A DNA stretch of 64,000 bases, taken from Pseudomonas sichuanensis (GTDB taxonomy: Bacteria; Pseudomonadota; Gammaproteobacteria; Pseudomonadales; Pseudomonadaceae). Positions 40,707-50,771 of this stretch are shown piece after piece. The notes beneath the pieces were generated by a model, which saw only the letters and a program-made list of their open reading frames with translations, was not told the origin of the DNA and searched no databases. Numbering within the stretch: the first letter of the stretch is position 1; the number at the start of each line of letters is the position of its first letter. The position numbers and the translations under genes were made by a program. The stretch is taken from contig NZ_QKVM01000008.1 of the NCBI RefSeq assembly GCF_003231305.1, positions 1 through 64,000 on the forward strand. Reading direction: 5' to 3'.

Positions 40707-41611
40707 ATCAGTTCCCGCTCGAATTGCCGCCGCCGCTCGCTGGGACCGGTGTAATCGGCCATGCTGAGCGTGCGGTGGTTGATCGCTTCCTCACCACTCT
40801 CCACGGCGGCCACGGCCGCCGCCATCAAAAGGTGCGCCAGCTCGCCAATAGTGCCCTCGCTGCGCGTGAGCAGGTAGCGAGCCATGTCCAGCGTGGCAAT
40901 CGACGAAGGTCGCCGCAGCGGGAGCGAAGCCGCGAAGCTGGCCAGCAGTGAACAGCAATCGTCGTTGGCCTCCCACACCGGCAGCATCATCGGCTCGAAG
41001 CGATTTTCCAACTGGTCATCCGAGCGGATGGCCAGGTAGGCGTCGCGTGTGCCCACACCGACCAGCGGGATGCGCAATTCGTTGCCGAGGAAGCGCAGCA
41101 GGTTGAGGAATTCCCGGCGGTTGACGCTGTTGCCGGCCAGGACGTTGTGCAGCTCGTCGATCACCAGCAAACGCACACCGAGCTTGCGCAGCAGTGTCAG
41201 CGCCAGTTGCTCTATTTCCGGCAGCCGTGGGCGCGGTCGCAATGGTGCTCCCATCGCCGCGAGCAGCGCGACGTAGAAGCGGATCACCGATGGCTCGGAC
41301 GGCATCTGCACGACCAATACCGGGATGTGCTCCTGGTCGGCGTCGGAGCTGGCCGGGTGGGCGCGGCGGAACTTCTCGACGATCATCGACTTGCCGTTGT
41401 TGGTTGGACCGACCAACAGCAGGTTGGGCATGCGTTGTTTGTTTGGCCACGTATACAGGGCTTCCAGCCGGTTCAACGCCTCGACTGCTCGCGGATAGCC
41501 GATCCAGCGGTCGGCGCGAAGGCGATGGATGCGCTCGTCCGCCGGGAGACGGGCCAAGCCCTGGGCCGCCGGCAGCAGGTGGGACAGGTCGATGATGGGA
41601 TATTCGTCCAC
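40703..41611 (-). CDS. tniB: Transposition ATPase TniB
   Basis: This 302-residue AAA+ protein has Walker A GPTNNGKSM and Walker B LLVIDELHN. The GTG at 41611 lies 8 bp after GAGGAG and gives the usual family length; an in-frame GTG three codons earlier is an alternative. Confidence 0.93.
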   Translation of the reverse strand: MDEYPIIDLSHLLPAAQGLARLPADERIHRLRADRWIGYPRAVEALNRLEALYTWPNKQRMPNLLLVGPTNNGKSMIVEKFRRAHPASSDADQEHIPVLVVQMPSEPSVIRFYVALLAAMGAPLRPRPRLPEIEQLALTLLRKLGVRLLVIDELHNVLAGNSVNRREFLNLLRFLGNELRIPLVGVGTRDAYLAIRSDDQLENRFEPMMLPVWEANDDCCSLLASFAASLPLRRPSSIATLDMARYLLTRSEGTIGELAHLLMAAAVAAVESGEEAINHRTLSMADYTGPSERRRQFERELM

Positions 41612-41613
41612 GG

Positions 41614-43296
41614 CTACCACTCCTCAATCTGGTCGAACGGTTTGGCAGGTGGCTGGTTGTCCGCCTGCGGGTCTGCCATGTCCGTGTCCGCTGGTGGCGT
41701 GGTTTTGACAGGTTGTTCCGTTGACTTGAGATGCTGGCGTCGATCCGCGTCGCGCCGCGCCTTGCGCGTGGCTTTCTGCGCAGTGGTCACGATTTCGCGC
41801 ATCTGCCCGATCATGCGGAACAGCGCCGACTCATCCACCTGTTCGCGCCCTTGCTGCCGCAATTTCGCCAGCGCCTGCCGTTGTTCCCAGAGGGTGACAG
41901 CCGGGTGCGACAAGGTACGGTATGGAATTTCCAGATAGTGCTGCCCCTCCGGCTCCAGCACCCAAATGCGGCTGATGTCGCGTGGGTCGCGCCGGATCAG
42001 GAACGCAGGCAGGCGGTCGCGCCGAGCTATCCACGGCTTGAGCGCATCGGCGTAGTAGTGGATGTGGTCGATGACGAAGCCAGTGCGGGTCAGGGTGCGG
42101 CGGAGGACGGGCAGGAAATCGACCAGAAAAGCCGTGGTGCGAGTGATGACGGTTGGAACGCCGGTACGCGCGACAGCTTCGGCCCAGCGTGCGGCCGGCG
42201 GTTGGAGCAGGCCGTTGTGCACGGAGCCGTGATAGGTGCCAACCGCCAATGCGAGCCAGCGTTCCAGCTCGCGCAGTGTCAGGGCGGCCATCTTCTCGGA
42301 GGCGTATTCCCCGCGCTGGTCAGGGTTGGAGAAGGTCGTCCCCGGCAATTCGTCGTGGATCATTTGCATCGCCGTGCCGATGATCCGTTCCACGATGCCG
42401 CCATAGTGCGGCTGCCCGAGAGGCCGATAGTCCAACCGGATGCCATGCTGCTCGCAGCCACGGCGTAGCGCCTCGCTCTTGAATTCGGCCGCGTTGTCCA
42501 GGTAGAGCAGCGCGGGCTTGCCGCTCATCGGCCAGTCCATTTCCACGTCCAACCTTTCCAACCAAGGGCGCTTGTCGCAACCGGCGTGTGCGAGGCACAG
42601 GCCGACCGAGACGGCAGATGGCGCTTCTAACGTGACCACCATGCCAACCACGCAGCGGGTGAACACGTCGATGGCGAGGGTCAGGTACGGACGGCCAATC
42701 GGTTGCCGGTCGCGCTCGTCCACCACGATCAGGTCGATGACTGTGTGGTCGATCTGTACCTGCTCCAGCGGTGCGGAGACTGGCGGAGGAACACCGCCAA
42801 CACCTTGCAGGATGCGGGACGCATCCTGGCCTTCCCGAAGTCGAGTGGTCTTGAGTGGATCAAGGCTGGCGATCCGCAACGCGACCGTGTTGCGCGCCGG
42901 CATCCGCAGCTTTTGCAGCTTGCACACCCGCGCAACTTCACGGTGGAACGCCGCCAAGCTGCGCTTCTGCTTGGTCAGGAAGCGCTTTTGCAGTAGCTCG
43001 CGGATGATTCGTTCGACCGACTCCGGCAAGCGGCCTTTACCTTTGCCACCGCTCGACTGTCCAAGAGCCAAATCAGTGACCAGCCCCGAACCTTGCCGGG
43101 CACGGCGGATCAGGACGTAGACCTGCCGCCGGGACAGACCCAGCGCCTGGGCTGCTGCGTCGGCCGCTTCATGCCCGACCGTCTCCGACTGCGCCAACGG
43201 CCCAATGATCTCCGCGCGGCAGCGAGCACGCTCCCATGCCTGTTCTGACAGGGTGGCTACGCCGCGCTCGGCAATCGGTACGGTATCGGTCGCCAT
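41614..43296 (-). CDS. tniA: DDE transposase TniA
   Basis: This 560-residue retroviral-integrase-type transposase has an N-terminal HTH, catalytic Asp in QIDHTVIDLIVVD, Asp in LLYLDNAAEFKS and Glu in GGIVERIIG. The start at 43296 follows GAGGCGAGC; a longer frame adds 12 residues. It is intact. Confidence 0.93.
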   Translation of the reverse strand: MATDTVPIAERGVATLSEQAWERARCRAEIIGPLAQSETVGHEAADAAAQALGLSRRQVYVLIRRARQGSGLVTDLALGQSSGGKGKGRLPESVERIIRELLQKRFLTKQKRSLAAFHREVARVCKLQKLRMPARNTVALRIASLDPLKTTRLREGQDASRILQGVGGVPPPVSAPLEQVQIDHTVIDLIVVDERDRQPIGRPYLTLAIDVFTRCVVGMVVTLEAPSAVSVGLCLAHAGCDKRPWLERLDVEMDWPMSGKPALLYLDNAAEFKSEALRRGCEQHGIRLDYRPLGQPHYGGIVERIIGTAMQMIHDELPGTTFSNPDQRGEYASEKMAALTLRELERWLALAVGTYHGSVHNGLLQPPAARWAEAVARTGVPTVITRTTAFLVDFLPVLRRTLTRTGFVIDHIHYYADALKPWIARRDRLPAFLIRRDPRDISRIWVLEPEGQHYLEIPYRTLSHPAVTLWEQRQALAKLRQQGREQVDESALFRMIGQMREIVTTAQKATRKARRDADRRQHLKSTEQPVKTTPPADTDMADPQADNQPPAKPFDQIEEW

Positions 43297-43412
43297 GCTC
43301 GCCTCGCTTTGGTGCACACGAGTATTGAGCATAGACGAGTTTCGTGCAGAGGAGTCCTGATATCGGGCTGTCAGGAGCCGTATGCACAGCAGGCTTCATG
43401 TCTCGTTGATTG

Positions 43413-43437
43413 GTGCAGTCGTCTTCTGAAAATGACA
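43413..43437 (+). repeat. 25-bp Tn402/Tn5053-family terminus (IRt)
   Basis: It reads GTGCAGTCGTCTTCTGAAAA then TGACA, the complement of the known Tn5053 terminal sequence starting TGTCATTTTCAGAAG. It lies beyond tniA, the IRt position. Confidence 0.92.
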
Positions 43438-43489
43438 TCCCGATGCAAACTGTCACATAATCGAACGTATTTGTGACAATGGGGGCGGT
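43438..43489 (+). promoter_or_regulatory. Target res site next to second resolvase
   Basis: It contains TGTCACATAATCGAACGTAT and TTGTGACA, nearly identical (reverse complement) to 39436-39477. The Tn5053-type end stops directly at its left edge, the signature of insertion into a res site. Confidence 0.8.
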
Positions 43490-44107
43490 ATGCTGATCGG
43501 CTACATGCGGGTATCGAAGGCAGACGGCTCCCAGACAATTACTCTGCAACAAGATGCTTTGATTGCTGCCGGAGTGGCAGCTGCACATCTGTATGAGGAC
43601 ATGGCTTCGGGACGGAAAGATGATCGGCCCGGATTGGCCGCGTGTCTGAAGGCCCTGCGTGAAGGCGATACCTTGGTGGTTTGGAAGCTCGATCGACTAG
43701 GGCGTAACCTTCGCCACTTAATTAACACTGTCCACGACCTTACCGCGCGTAGCGTAGGACTGAAGGTGCTTACCGGCCACGGTGCGGCCATCGACACTAC
43801 TACTGCGGCGGGAAAGCTGGTGTTCGGGATTTTCGCGGCACTGGCAGAGTTCGAGCGGGAGTTGATTTCTGAGCGGACGGTCGCCGGGCTCGTCTCGGCG
43901 CGTGCTCGCGGCAGGAAAGGGGGGCGCCCGTTCAAGATGACCGCTGCCAAACTACGCCTAGCGATGGCGGCCATGGGACAGCCGGAAACCAAGGTGTCGG
44001 ATTTGTGTGAAGAGCTGGATATTACCCGTCAGACGCTCTATCGACATGTCTCGCCCAAGGGCGAGCTGCGGCGTGACGGAGCGAAACTACTGGAGAGAGC
44101 CCAATGA
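43490..44107 (+). CDS. tniR: Second Tn5053-type serine resolvase
   Basis: This 205-residue resolvase is very similar to the TniR at 38814-39428 (same N-terminus LIGYMRVSKADGSQ and the same C-terminal HTH type) but clearly diverged. It appears complete. It belongs to a different, invaded element whose own tniABQ genes are not in the window. Confidence 0.93.
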   Translation: MLIGYMRVSKADGSQTITLQQDALIAAGVAAAHLYEDMASGRKDDRPGLAACLKALREGDTLVVWKLDRLGRNLRHLINTVHDLTARSVGLKVLTGHGAAIDTTTAAGKLVFGIFAALAEFERELISERTVAGLVSARARGRKGGRPFKMTAAKLRLAMAAMGQPETKVSDLCEELDITRQTLYRHVSPKGELRRDGAKLLERAQ

Positions 44108-44129
44108 GTTGCTCAGAATCCTGATTCTC

Positions 44130-44327
44130 AAGAGTATGACGCCCGATCAGAACGGGGTAGTTCATCTTGCCTTGATTCTTCAAGGAGAACTGCTCGTTAT
44201 AGATCTGGTCTCCAATGCAAATAGTCATCTGCACCACCGGTTGGTGCTCGGCGCCACCGGCACCCCGGACTTTTAAATTACGCTCAACCTTATGCTCGAA
44301 CGGACAAGTTGTTTTACCTTCTGTCCA
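44130..44327 (-). pseudogene. RimK-associated retropepsin-like protease fragment
   Basis: About 66 codons read CPFEHKVERNLKVRGAGGAEH, then QPVVQMTICIGDQ and MNYPVLIGRHTL. This resembles the C-terminal half of the retropepsin-like (ATP-dependent zinc protease-annotated) family. An in-frame stop lies just upstream and the conserved C-terminus is cut at about 44130. It is a remnant. Confidence 0.5.
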
Positions 44328-44447
44328 TTATGGTTCACCCTCAGTCACGCAAGCGGCTGAACACATAGCCGTGATCTTTTTGTGAGGTATGGCAGGCAAA
44401 GCAGGCGGTTGTCGCGTTGGTCCTCACGACGCGATTGCCGTCGATGT
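44328..44447. other. Short non-coding gap
   Basis: No gene is supported between the protease remnant and the end of the HD-GYP gene. Confidence 0.3.
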
Positions 44448-45692
44448 TTAATCGAAATGCGACCTCTTGCTGGCGGGGAGGCCCGACCATAGCTCCTCGA
44501 TGTTCTTGAAACCCCAGTCGCTAGCCGACTCGCGGCCGACGATCTTGTCACGACCGGCCAGTTTGCTAAGATCAACCAGTTCCTGGGCAATGGGCATTTT
44601 CGTGCGGGTCGAGAAGAACACCTTGACCATGGGTGTCAGCAGTGAACTCTTGTGCTGCTCCATGATGACGCCGAGACGCCCACTTTCTAAGCGCACCAAG
44701 GCGCCAACCGGGTAGATGCCCACCGACTTGACGAAGGCCTGGAACACCTGGTCGTCGAAGTGTCCCTTCCATTCAGCCATCTTGCGAATCGCTATGGCGG
44801 GATCCCAGCCCCTCTTGTAGGGGCGCTCCGACGTGATCGCGTCATACACGTCACACACCGCGCCCATGCGCGCGAACAGACTGATTTGCTCACCGACCAG
44901 GCGATAGGGGTAGCCGGAGCCATCGACCTTCTCATGATGGTGCAGGCAAACGTCGAGCGTGAGCGCGCTGACCTGGCGGCTTTTCAGCAACATCCTGCCG
45001 CCCGCTCTGGGATGGCTGCGCATGATGCTGAACTCGGCGTCGGTCAGTTTGTCAGGCTTATTGAGGATCGCATCCGGTATGGACACCTTGCCGATGTCGT
45101 GCAGGAGGCCGGCCAAGCCTGCCTCCCGGACTTGGTCGGCCGACAGGCCAAGCTGGCGGGCCAGGGCAATCATCAATGCACACACCGCCACAGAGTGCAT
45201 GTAGGTGTATTCGGCGGAAGTCTTCAGACGTGCCAGGCTGATTAAGGCATTGGGGTGACGCAGTACCGAGTCGGAAACTTCCTCCACCAGCGCCGCGACG
45301 TGCTCCAAGTTGATAGCTTGGCCCATGCGCGCCTCGTTGAACATCTCGACAATGGCGACTTTGGAGCGGGCGCAGAGCTTGAGGGCACGTGACAGCTCTT
45401 CAGTCATCCCGGCTAGAGGCGGCAGCGCCGTGTTGTCCACGGCTAGCAATCGGGCTTCGGTTTCAACCTCAACTTCTTCGAGCGTATTGCTTGCCTGGCC
45501 TTGGGCAGTGTCCTGCCCCTTGCTGGTGTCGATCCATAGCGTCGTCACATTGGATTTGAGGATGCGCTGTCGATCGTGCTCGCTATGGAGCAACCAACGC
45601 GCTCTCCAGAAAGGGTGGTCCATCCATGAACCACAAAGCTCATGGATGTACATGCCGAGGCGGACCTCGGTAACCGCGATACGTTTCAGCAC
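44448..45692 (-). CDS. HD-GYP domain protein, predicted c-di-GMP phosphodiesterase
   Basis: This 414-residue cytoplasmic protein has an N-terminal DUF3391 (LKRIAVTEVRLGMYIHELCGSWM) and an HD-GYP domain with LLHDIGKVSIPDAILNKPDKL and LHHHEKVDGSGYP. Metal and GYP residues are intact, so it should hydrolyse cyclic di-GMP. I prefer the GTG at 45692 behind GGGGAG over a start at 45722. It is followed in the island by a PAS-PAS chemoreceptor gene, also leftward. Confidence 0.88.
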   Translation of the reverse strand: MLKRIAVTEVRLGMYIHELCGSWMDHPFWRARWLLHSEHDRQRILKSNVTTLWIDTSKGQDTAQGQASNTLEEVEVETEARLLAVDNTALPPLAGMTEELSRALKLCARSKVAIVEMFNEARMGQAINLEHVAALVEEVSDSVLRHPNALISLARLKTSAEYTYMHSVAVCALMIALARQLGLSADQVREAGLAGLLHDIGKVSIPDAILNKPDKLTDAEFSIMRSHPRAGGRMLLKSRQVSALTLDVCLHHHEKVDGSGYPYRLVGEQISLFARMGAVCDVYDAITSERPYKRGWDPAIAIRKMAEWKGHFDDQVFQAFVKSVGIYPVGALVRLESGRLGVIMEQHKSSLLTPMVKVFFSTRTKMPIAQELVDLSKLAGRDKIVGRESASDWGFKNIEELWSGLPASKRSHFD

Positions 45693-45766
45693 GATGAAGA
45701 TCTCCCCATAGGATTTGACCACACGTCTGTTATGCGCAGTGCCGATGATCCGGCTGTTCGTGAGTT

Positions 45767-47089
45767 CTACCGGGTATGACCATGCTCCTTGGCCAGCATA
45801 CTCACCGCCTGCACCGCATTGCTGGCACCGTCGCTAATTTGCTGGATCACCGCGCCCGCCTGATCCGCCAGGTCGACGCCTTTAGTGGCCCGGTCACGGG
45901 TGCCTTCCATGCTCTTGATGGCTAGCTGTGTTTCGTTCTGGATCATGCCAATCATCCCGGAAATCTCCGCCGTCGAGCCACTGGTGCGTGCGGCCAACTG
46001 ACGGACTTCATCGGCCACCACCGCAAAGCCGCGACCTTGTTCACCCGCTCGAGCGGCTTCGATAGCAGCGTTCAAAGCCAACAGGTTGGTCTGATCGGCA
46101 ATTCCGCGGATGGTGTTGACGATGGTGGTGATCTGCTCGGAGCGTTCGCCAAGTTTGGTGATGAGGGCTGACGAACCTTCGATATTCGAGGCAATCTCCC
46201 GCATTTCACTCGCTGCTTGTTGGATCACCGTGGAGCCATGTTCAGCCGCTTGGCGTGTCTCGACCGAGATGTGATACGCCTCGCTAGCGCTCTGAGCGTC
46301 CTGCGCATGCTTCTCCATCTTGGCGGTGATGTCTGTAGCAAACTTCACCACTTTGCATAACCGTCCGCTAGCGTCATACACCGGGTTGTAGTTAGCTTCC
46401 AGCCACAAGGTTTGCCCGCGCTTGCCTACCCGTTCGAATTGCCCACTGAAAAACTCGCCCTGATTCAGGCGTCGCCAGAAGTCCTGGTACTCGCTGCCGT
46501 TGGCCAGTGCTGGACGGCAGAACAGTTTGTGATGTTTGCCCTTGAGTTCGGCCAGACTGTAACCGACCACATCCAAGAAGTTCTGGTTGGCGTCAATAAT
46601 GCTGCCGTCCAGATTGAACTCGATGATGGCCATGGACCGGTCTATGGCCTGCAACTTATTTTTGGCTTCACTCTCCTGTTGTACCCACAAGGTGACGTCA
46701 AGGGCATACTTAACCACCTTCACCACGTTACCAAGCTCGTCCTTGACCGGGTTATAGCTGGCTTCCAGCCAGATCGTCTGGCCATTGCCGGCAATTCGCT
46801 CGAAGGTGCCCGACTCGAACTGGCCGGCGTTGAGACGGGACCATAATTGTGAGTACTCGCCACTGCGGGCATAGGCAGGCGTGCAGAATTGGCGGTGCGG
46901 CTGGCCGAGCACTTGCTCCAGGCGATAGCCCATGGTCTTTAAAAAGTTGTCGTTGGCCCGGAGGACGATGCCATTGAGGTCGAATTCGACTACCGCCATG
47001 GAGCGGTTGATGGCTTCGAGCAGACTGGCTTGCTGGGCGATGGTTTGTTGCAGGGCGCTGATATTTTTTTTATTAGAATTGAATAGCAC
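45767..47089 (-). CDS. PAS-PAS methyl-accepting protein, BdlA-like
   Basis: This ~440-residue protein has two PAS domains (around residues 25-130 and 145-250) and a C-terminal MCP signalling domain with [40 protein letters not shown]. No membrane helix is seen, as in BdlA of P. aeruginosa, which links c-di-GMP to biofilm dispersal. The start is uncertain; the GTG at 47089 gives the family-like MLFNSNKKN. Paired with the HD-GYP gene it may form a c-di-GMP dispersal unit. Confidence 0.85.
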   Translation of the reverse strand: MLFNSNKKNISALQQTIAQQASLLEAINRSMAVVEFDLNGIVLRANDNFLKTMGYRLEQVLGQPHRQFCTPAYARSGEYSQLWSRLNAGQFESGTFERIAGNGQTIWLEASYNPVKDELGNVVKVVKYALDVTLWVQQESEAKNKLQAIDRSMAIIEFNLDGSIIDANQNFLDVVGYSLAELKGKHHKLFCRPALANGSEYQDFWRRLNQGEFFSGQFERVGKRGQTLWLEANYNPVYDASGRLCKVVKFATDITAKMEKHAQDAQSASEAYHISVETRQAAEHGSTVIQQAASEMREIASNIEGSSALITKLGERSEQITTIVNTIRGIADQTNLLALNAAIEAARAGEQGRGFAVVADEVRQLAARTSGSTAEISGMIGMIQNETQLAIKSMEGTRDRATKGVDLADQAGAVIQQISDGASNAVQAVSMLAKEHGHTR

Positions 47090-47482
47090 GATGGCAATAG
47101 CTCTGAAGTGGAAACCGATGAAAGTCCGTCCATAGTGATCGCGCTTGCCAACCAAAAAACCTTGCTCATCGGTGTAAGCGGCTCAATGTCTCCGTCCATG
47201 GTTACCGTTGCAAGATGCTGAATGTTGGAAGTTTATGCAACGACTATTAGTGTCTATTTGCTACCACTCGTGTCCTGCAAGACGCTATTAGCATGAAATG
47301 TCCATCTGGCGGCATGCCATAGCTGTCAGTACCCCAGATTGACTAGCGTCAGGTTACTCATTTTCCTGACACACCTTTGCCTACAAATTTGCGAGTGGTG
47401 GGGTGGGGCTCGGATGTACATGACCTATAGAGATCCTCTCGTGCCAGCCCATGAGTCCGCAACAGCGAGGGCTTCCTCAGTA
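47090..47482. other. Non-coding stretch up to transposon end
   Basis: I see no gene. It probably holds the promoter of the chemoreceptor gene. Confidence 0.4.
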
Positions 47483-47530
47483 GTGCAATCGACTTCTGAC
47501 CTTAGGTGCAATCGACTTCTGAAAATGACA
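47483..47530 (+). repeat. Tn402-family terminus with direct 17-mer repeat
   Basis: 47506-47530 (GTGCAATCGACTTCTGAAAA then TGACA) matches the Tn402/Tn5053 25-bp end with two differences from the copy at 43413. A 17-bp direct copy GTGCAATCGACTTCTGA is at 47483-47499. Repeated TniA-binding 19-mers next to the terminus are normal for this family. Confidence 0.82.
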
Positions 47531-47683
47531 CTGGAATCGGCGTACCAAAAACGACCGTTTATTGGACGGATGCGCTCGTCAATTTCAGGCGCTGAAAGCG
47601 ACCGAAACCGAACCCCAGAATATTTTTCCTCGCTCAACATTTCCTTCAGCAGCTCAGCACCTGAGCTGAATGGAGGAATGACC

Positions 47684-48106
47684 ATGAAGCAGAGTTTCCA
47701 CGCACATTTTGATCGGGACTTGACCAAGGCCGGTTCGGCAATTCTCAGGGAGGCAGTGCGGCGCGGGCTTCTCAGTCAGCACGAGGCCATGATCCACGAC
47801 CAGCAATGGGCGCAGTTTAGTGCTTATGCCAACGAGTCTCATGAGGTAGACATCTTGGAATTCGTCAATAAAAAATTGGTGAGGGAGTACGGGGAAGAGC
47901 TCTATATCCAGACATACCAAGGAAATCTCCCACTGCAAAGCGTGTCGGGCCTGCTTGAGACTGTATATGTAGTGATGGGCTTCGCAACTAATGGGCACTG
48001 GAAAGGCGCAGCGGCTAACGTCGGTAGCCGTCTTGGCTTTCCAAGCTATGCACGGATTCCCGGATTGCCACCAGGTCAGCGATTTCGCCTTTGCCATCAT
48101 CGTTGA
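47684..48106 (+). CDS. Hypothetical protein, unrecognised
   Basis: This 140-residue frame starts with MKQSFHAHFDRDLTKAG; the ATG is 7 bp after GGAGG. The first ~110 residues look like a soluble folded protein (DILEFVNKKLVREYGEEL). The last ~30 overlap the 3' end of the convergent helicase gene by 92 bp and may be readthrough after truncation. No family recognised. Confidence 0.55.
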   Translation: MKQSFHAHFDRDLTKAGSAILREAVRRGLLSQHEAMIHDQQWAQFSAYANESHEVDILEFVNKKLVREYGEELYIQTYQGNLPLQSVSGLLETVYVVMGFATNGHWKGAAANVGSRLGFPSYARIPGLPPGQRFRLCHHR

Positions 48107-50588
48107 AGACGATCGAGTAGTCGTCAGCGATCTTGGCGAAGGTGAAGCCTTGTACGGAGTCCGTACGTCGCTCCGCACGCATGGACTCTTGATGGATTTT
48201 CGTCGTTCCCCAATTCCAGGGTTCGAGCAAGCCGGCAGGCAGTTTTACATCCACGCTGTTGAGCGAGTACTGACGGTAGTTGCCCTGCACCATGGAACCG
48301 TCAACCTTGAGCAATACAAGCGGCTCTCCATCCAAGTATGAGTCCAATGGCATTTCGTGTGGGTAAAGGATCTTCACACCAGGGCAAGAGGTCTTGTATC
48401 CGTCCTCCAACAACTTGACTGCGATGGTAGTGAGGCGACGTTCCCCACCGTCGTTACCCGCAACCAAGACGGGAATATCCAGCGTCCGCGCGCCGTTGTA
48501 TTCAGGCTTACCAAGCTCGACATCGAGAAGGTTGAAGGTCTCTCCCTGAAAATAAAGCGAGATCCTTTGCTCGTTTTCGATCGCAATCGACACAGGCCAG
48601 TCGGCGTAAAACAGGCCTTCTGGCCATCTGCCCCTGATTTGCTCAACACGCATGACATTTTTGAGTACGTCGGCAGGATCGATGGTGTCGTCGTTGAGCT
48701 TGACCGACATGCGCTTGCACCACTCGACCCAATAGTTGATCGGAGAGGAGTTCATCTCCCAGATCTTGCCTTTGTGCGAGCAGCCCACGGTGGTTCGTTC
48801 TCCATCCTCAAAACCGGTGGCGAAGATGTTGGATTTTGTCGCGTTGCCCGTCTCGATGTCGTTGATCACTTGATTGATATCGCGCCCCACGTGCATCGTG
48901 AACCGCAGGTCTTTCCGCGCGCGGGATAGGCCAACGTTCTGCAGCTTCATAAGCTTGATATCGTGAAGCGTACGGAAGGTCGGCTCACCATTGATGCGAC
49001 GAGGGTCTTTGGCCACCAGGTTGAGAAAGCGAGTTGCCTGGGTGTCGTCACCTGAGGCGTGAAGGAAGAGGGTTTTCTGCGCCTTGTTATAGAAAGCGAT
49101 GTACAGATTCCAGTTGGTGTCGACGATTTCTTCGGTCTGAGCCCACCCAACCAGCGTCTCTCGCCGAGTCACTACAATGACTGTATCGGCCTGGTCGTTG
49201 ATCGAGATGTACTGCAGTGTCTCTCTACGCCCATCCAGACCCTGCGCACGCTGTGGTGTCCAGTCGTTGGGGGAGACGTGATACGCCACGGCGCTGATTT
49301 TGGGGTTCGGGTTCAGCCCAAAAATCACTTGGGCATCGTCCCCATCGGCAAACTGCTCGTTGAAGTCCGCCTTCTCAATTTCCCGGCTGACCTTTTGCTC
49401 GCTCACGTCGCGAATGACTGCACCCCAGTCAGCACTCTCCTTATAAAGGGCTGCCATTTGGTGGTCGGTCTTCTGGTTAGCGATGTTTGCCACGAACTTG
49501 GCATCACCAAGGGCCGCATCTACCCTCGTCAGCCGGCCAATGAACTGAAGCGTCACCGCAGGGCTTTGGTGTTGATCATGAATGGCGGCGATTTTGAGCT
49601 CGGGCAGATCGAAACCTTCGCCAAGCATGTCCACGCAGACGATGATCCGGTGCTTTTTCTTGACGATCTCCGCCATTACCCTGGCTTGGTTCGGCACCTT
49701 GCTGTGGATCAACACTGGCGTGAGGTCGGCGTGCTGCTTATAAATTTCAAACAGGTCTGTCGCCCGCTTGTGCGACTTGGCCCGCACCATCATTAAATGG
49801 TTGAAGCCGGCCTTGAGGTCAGTCCTGAGCAGCTCAACGGCCTTGTCTGCGATGGCCTGATCGGACAGTTTGAGGTTGTACTCTCGTACCGGATGGAACT
49901 CGATACCTTTGAAATAGCCGTCAAGCTGCGCATCCCGAAGCGGGTAGTTGAAGATGATCTTGCCAGCCAGAGCCAGACCATCCTCCCGGAATGGCGTCGC
50001 TGTGAACTGAATACAAGGTTTGCCCCTGAAGGCTGTTTTGATTCGGTTCCAACTGGCTGCCGCGACATGGTGAGCCTCATCGATCATCAAGTGACTGCAC
50101 ATGTTCACCAGTGCCCCCAAGGCGGCGTCCTCAAATAACAGCAAAGCCTGGGGAGTGGCCACAATGATGTTGGCAGTAGCCAATTCAGCAACCTGCTCCT
50201 CAGACAGCTTCGAATCGATGGCTGCAACAATGGGATTGCGCGCCGTGTCCGATACTGCCCCCACGGTACGAAGCGTCTTCATCTCCGTGCACTTGCCCAC
50301 TAACTGCGTCCTGAGGGCGTCCGAGGGAACCAGGATCAATGTTCTAGCCATCCTCGCAGCGATGATCAGCGCGAGCATGGTGTCGGTCTTCCCTGTGCCG
50401 GTGGGCATGACCACTGTAGCGGTCGAGGAGGGGTCGACCACCAGGTGCCCCAGGGTGGCATAAAGCGCAGCCAGTTGCGGCTTTCGCAGCCCGGGTGCGT
50501 TCGTCCTGGGATCGTCGAGACTGAAATTGAAGAGATGGTTTTGCCAGCTCTGGTACACATCCGAATGCGTTATCACTACGTCGTCCAT
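48015..50588 (-). CDS. DEAD/DEAH-box helicase family protein
   Basis: This 857-residue superfamily 2 helicase has Walker A in VVMPTGTGKTDT, the DEAH box in LMIDEAHHVAA, motif III FTATPFREDG, and a helicase-C domain with CVDMLGEGFDLPELK and LQFIGRLTR. A further ~400 residues of unrecognised C-terminal sequence follow. Start chosen at 50588; a longer frame adds 24 residues. This build (N-terminal helicase, long unique tail, island location) is common in anti-phage helicases, but no named system is assigned. Confidence 0.85.
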   Translation of the reverse strand: MDDVVITHSDVYQSWQNHLFNFSLDDPRTNAPGLRKPQLAALYATLGHLVVDPSSTATVVMPTGTGKTDTMLALIIAARMARTLILVPSDALRTQLVGKCTEMKTLRTVGAVSDTARNPIVAAIDSKLSEEQVAELATANIIVATPQALLLFEDAALGALVNMCSHLMIDEAHHVAAASWNRIKTAFRGKPCIQFTATPFREDGLALAGKIIFNYPLRDAQLDGYFKGIEFHPVREYNLKLSDQAIADKAVELLRTDLKAGFNHLMMVRAKSHKRATDLFEIYKQHADLTPVLIHSKVPNQARVMAEIVKKKHRIIVCVDMLGEGFDLPELKIAAIHDQHQSPAVTLQFIGRLTRVDAALGDAKFVANIANQKTDHQMAALYKESADWGAVIRDVSEQKVSREIEKADFNEQFADGDDAQVIFGLNPNPKISAVAYHVSPNDWTPQRAQGLDGRRETLQYISINDQADTVIVVTRRETLVGWAQTEEIVDTNWNLYIAFYNKAQKTLFLHASGDDTQATRFLNLVAKDPRRINGEPTFRTLHDIKLMKLQNVGLSRARKDLRFTMHVGRDINQVINDIETGNATKSNIFATGFEDGERTTVGCSHKGKIWEMNSSPINYWVEWCKRMSVKLNDDTIDPADVLKNVMRVEQIRGRWPEGLFYADWPVSIAIENEQRISLYFQGETFNLLDVELGKPEYNGARTLDIPVLVAGNDGGERRLTTIAVKLLEDGYKTSCPGVKILYPHEMPLDSYLDGEPLVLLKVDGSMVQGNYRQYSLNSVDVKLPAGLLEPWNWGTTKIHQESMRAERRTDSVQGFTFAKIADDYSIVFNDDGKGEIADLVAIRESVHSLESQDGYRR

Positions 50589-50771
50589 GGCGATTACCTG
50601 AGAGTAGAAAGGGCTTCTGGCTAGGGTGGCGAAATGGTAGCACGCCTCTACCGCCTGCATGACCTGACCGCCTTAGACATAAGGACCAGACCGGTCGAGC
50701 TCCGGCGCAGAGTTGTCGAACTGTAGAGGCCGCTTCTGGCCGATTGCTGCCTTCCACAGCATGATCACCGG

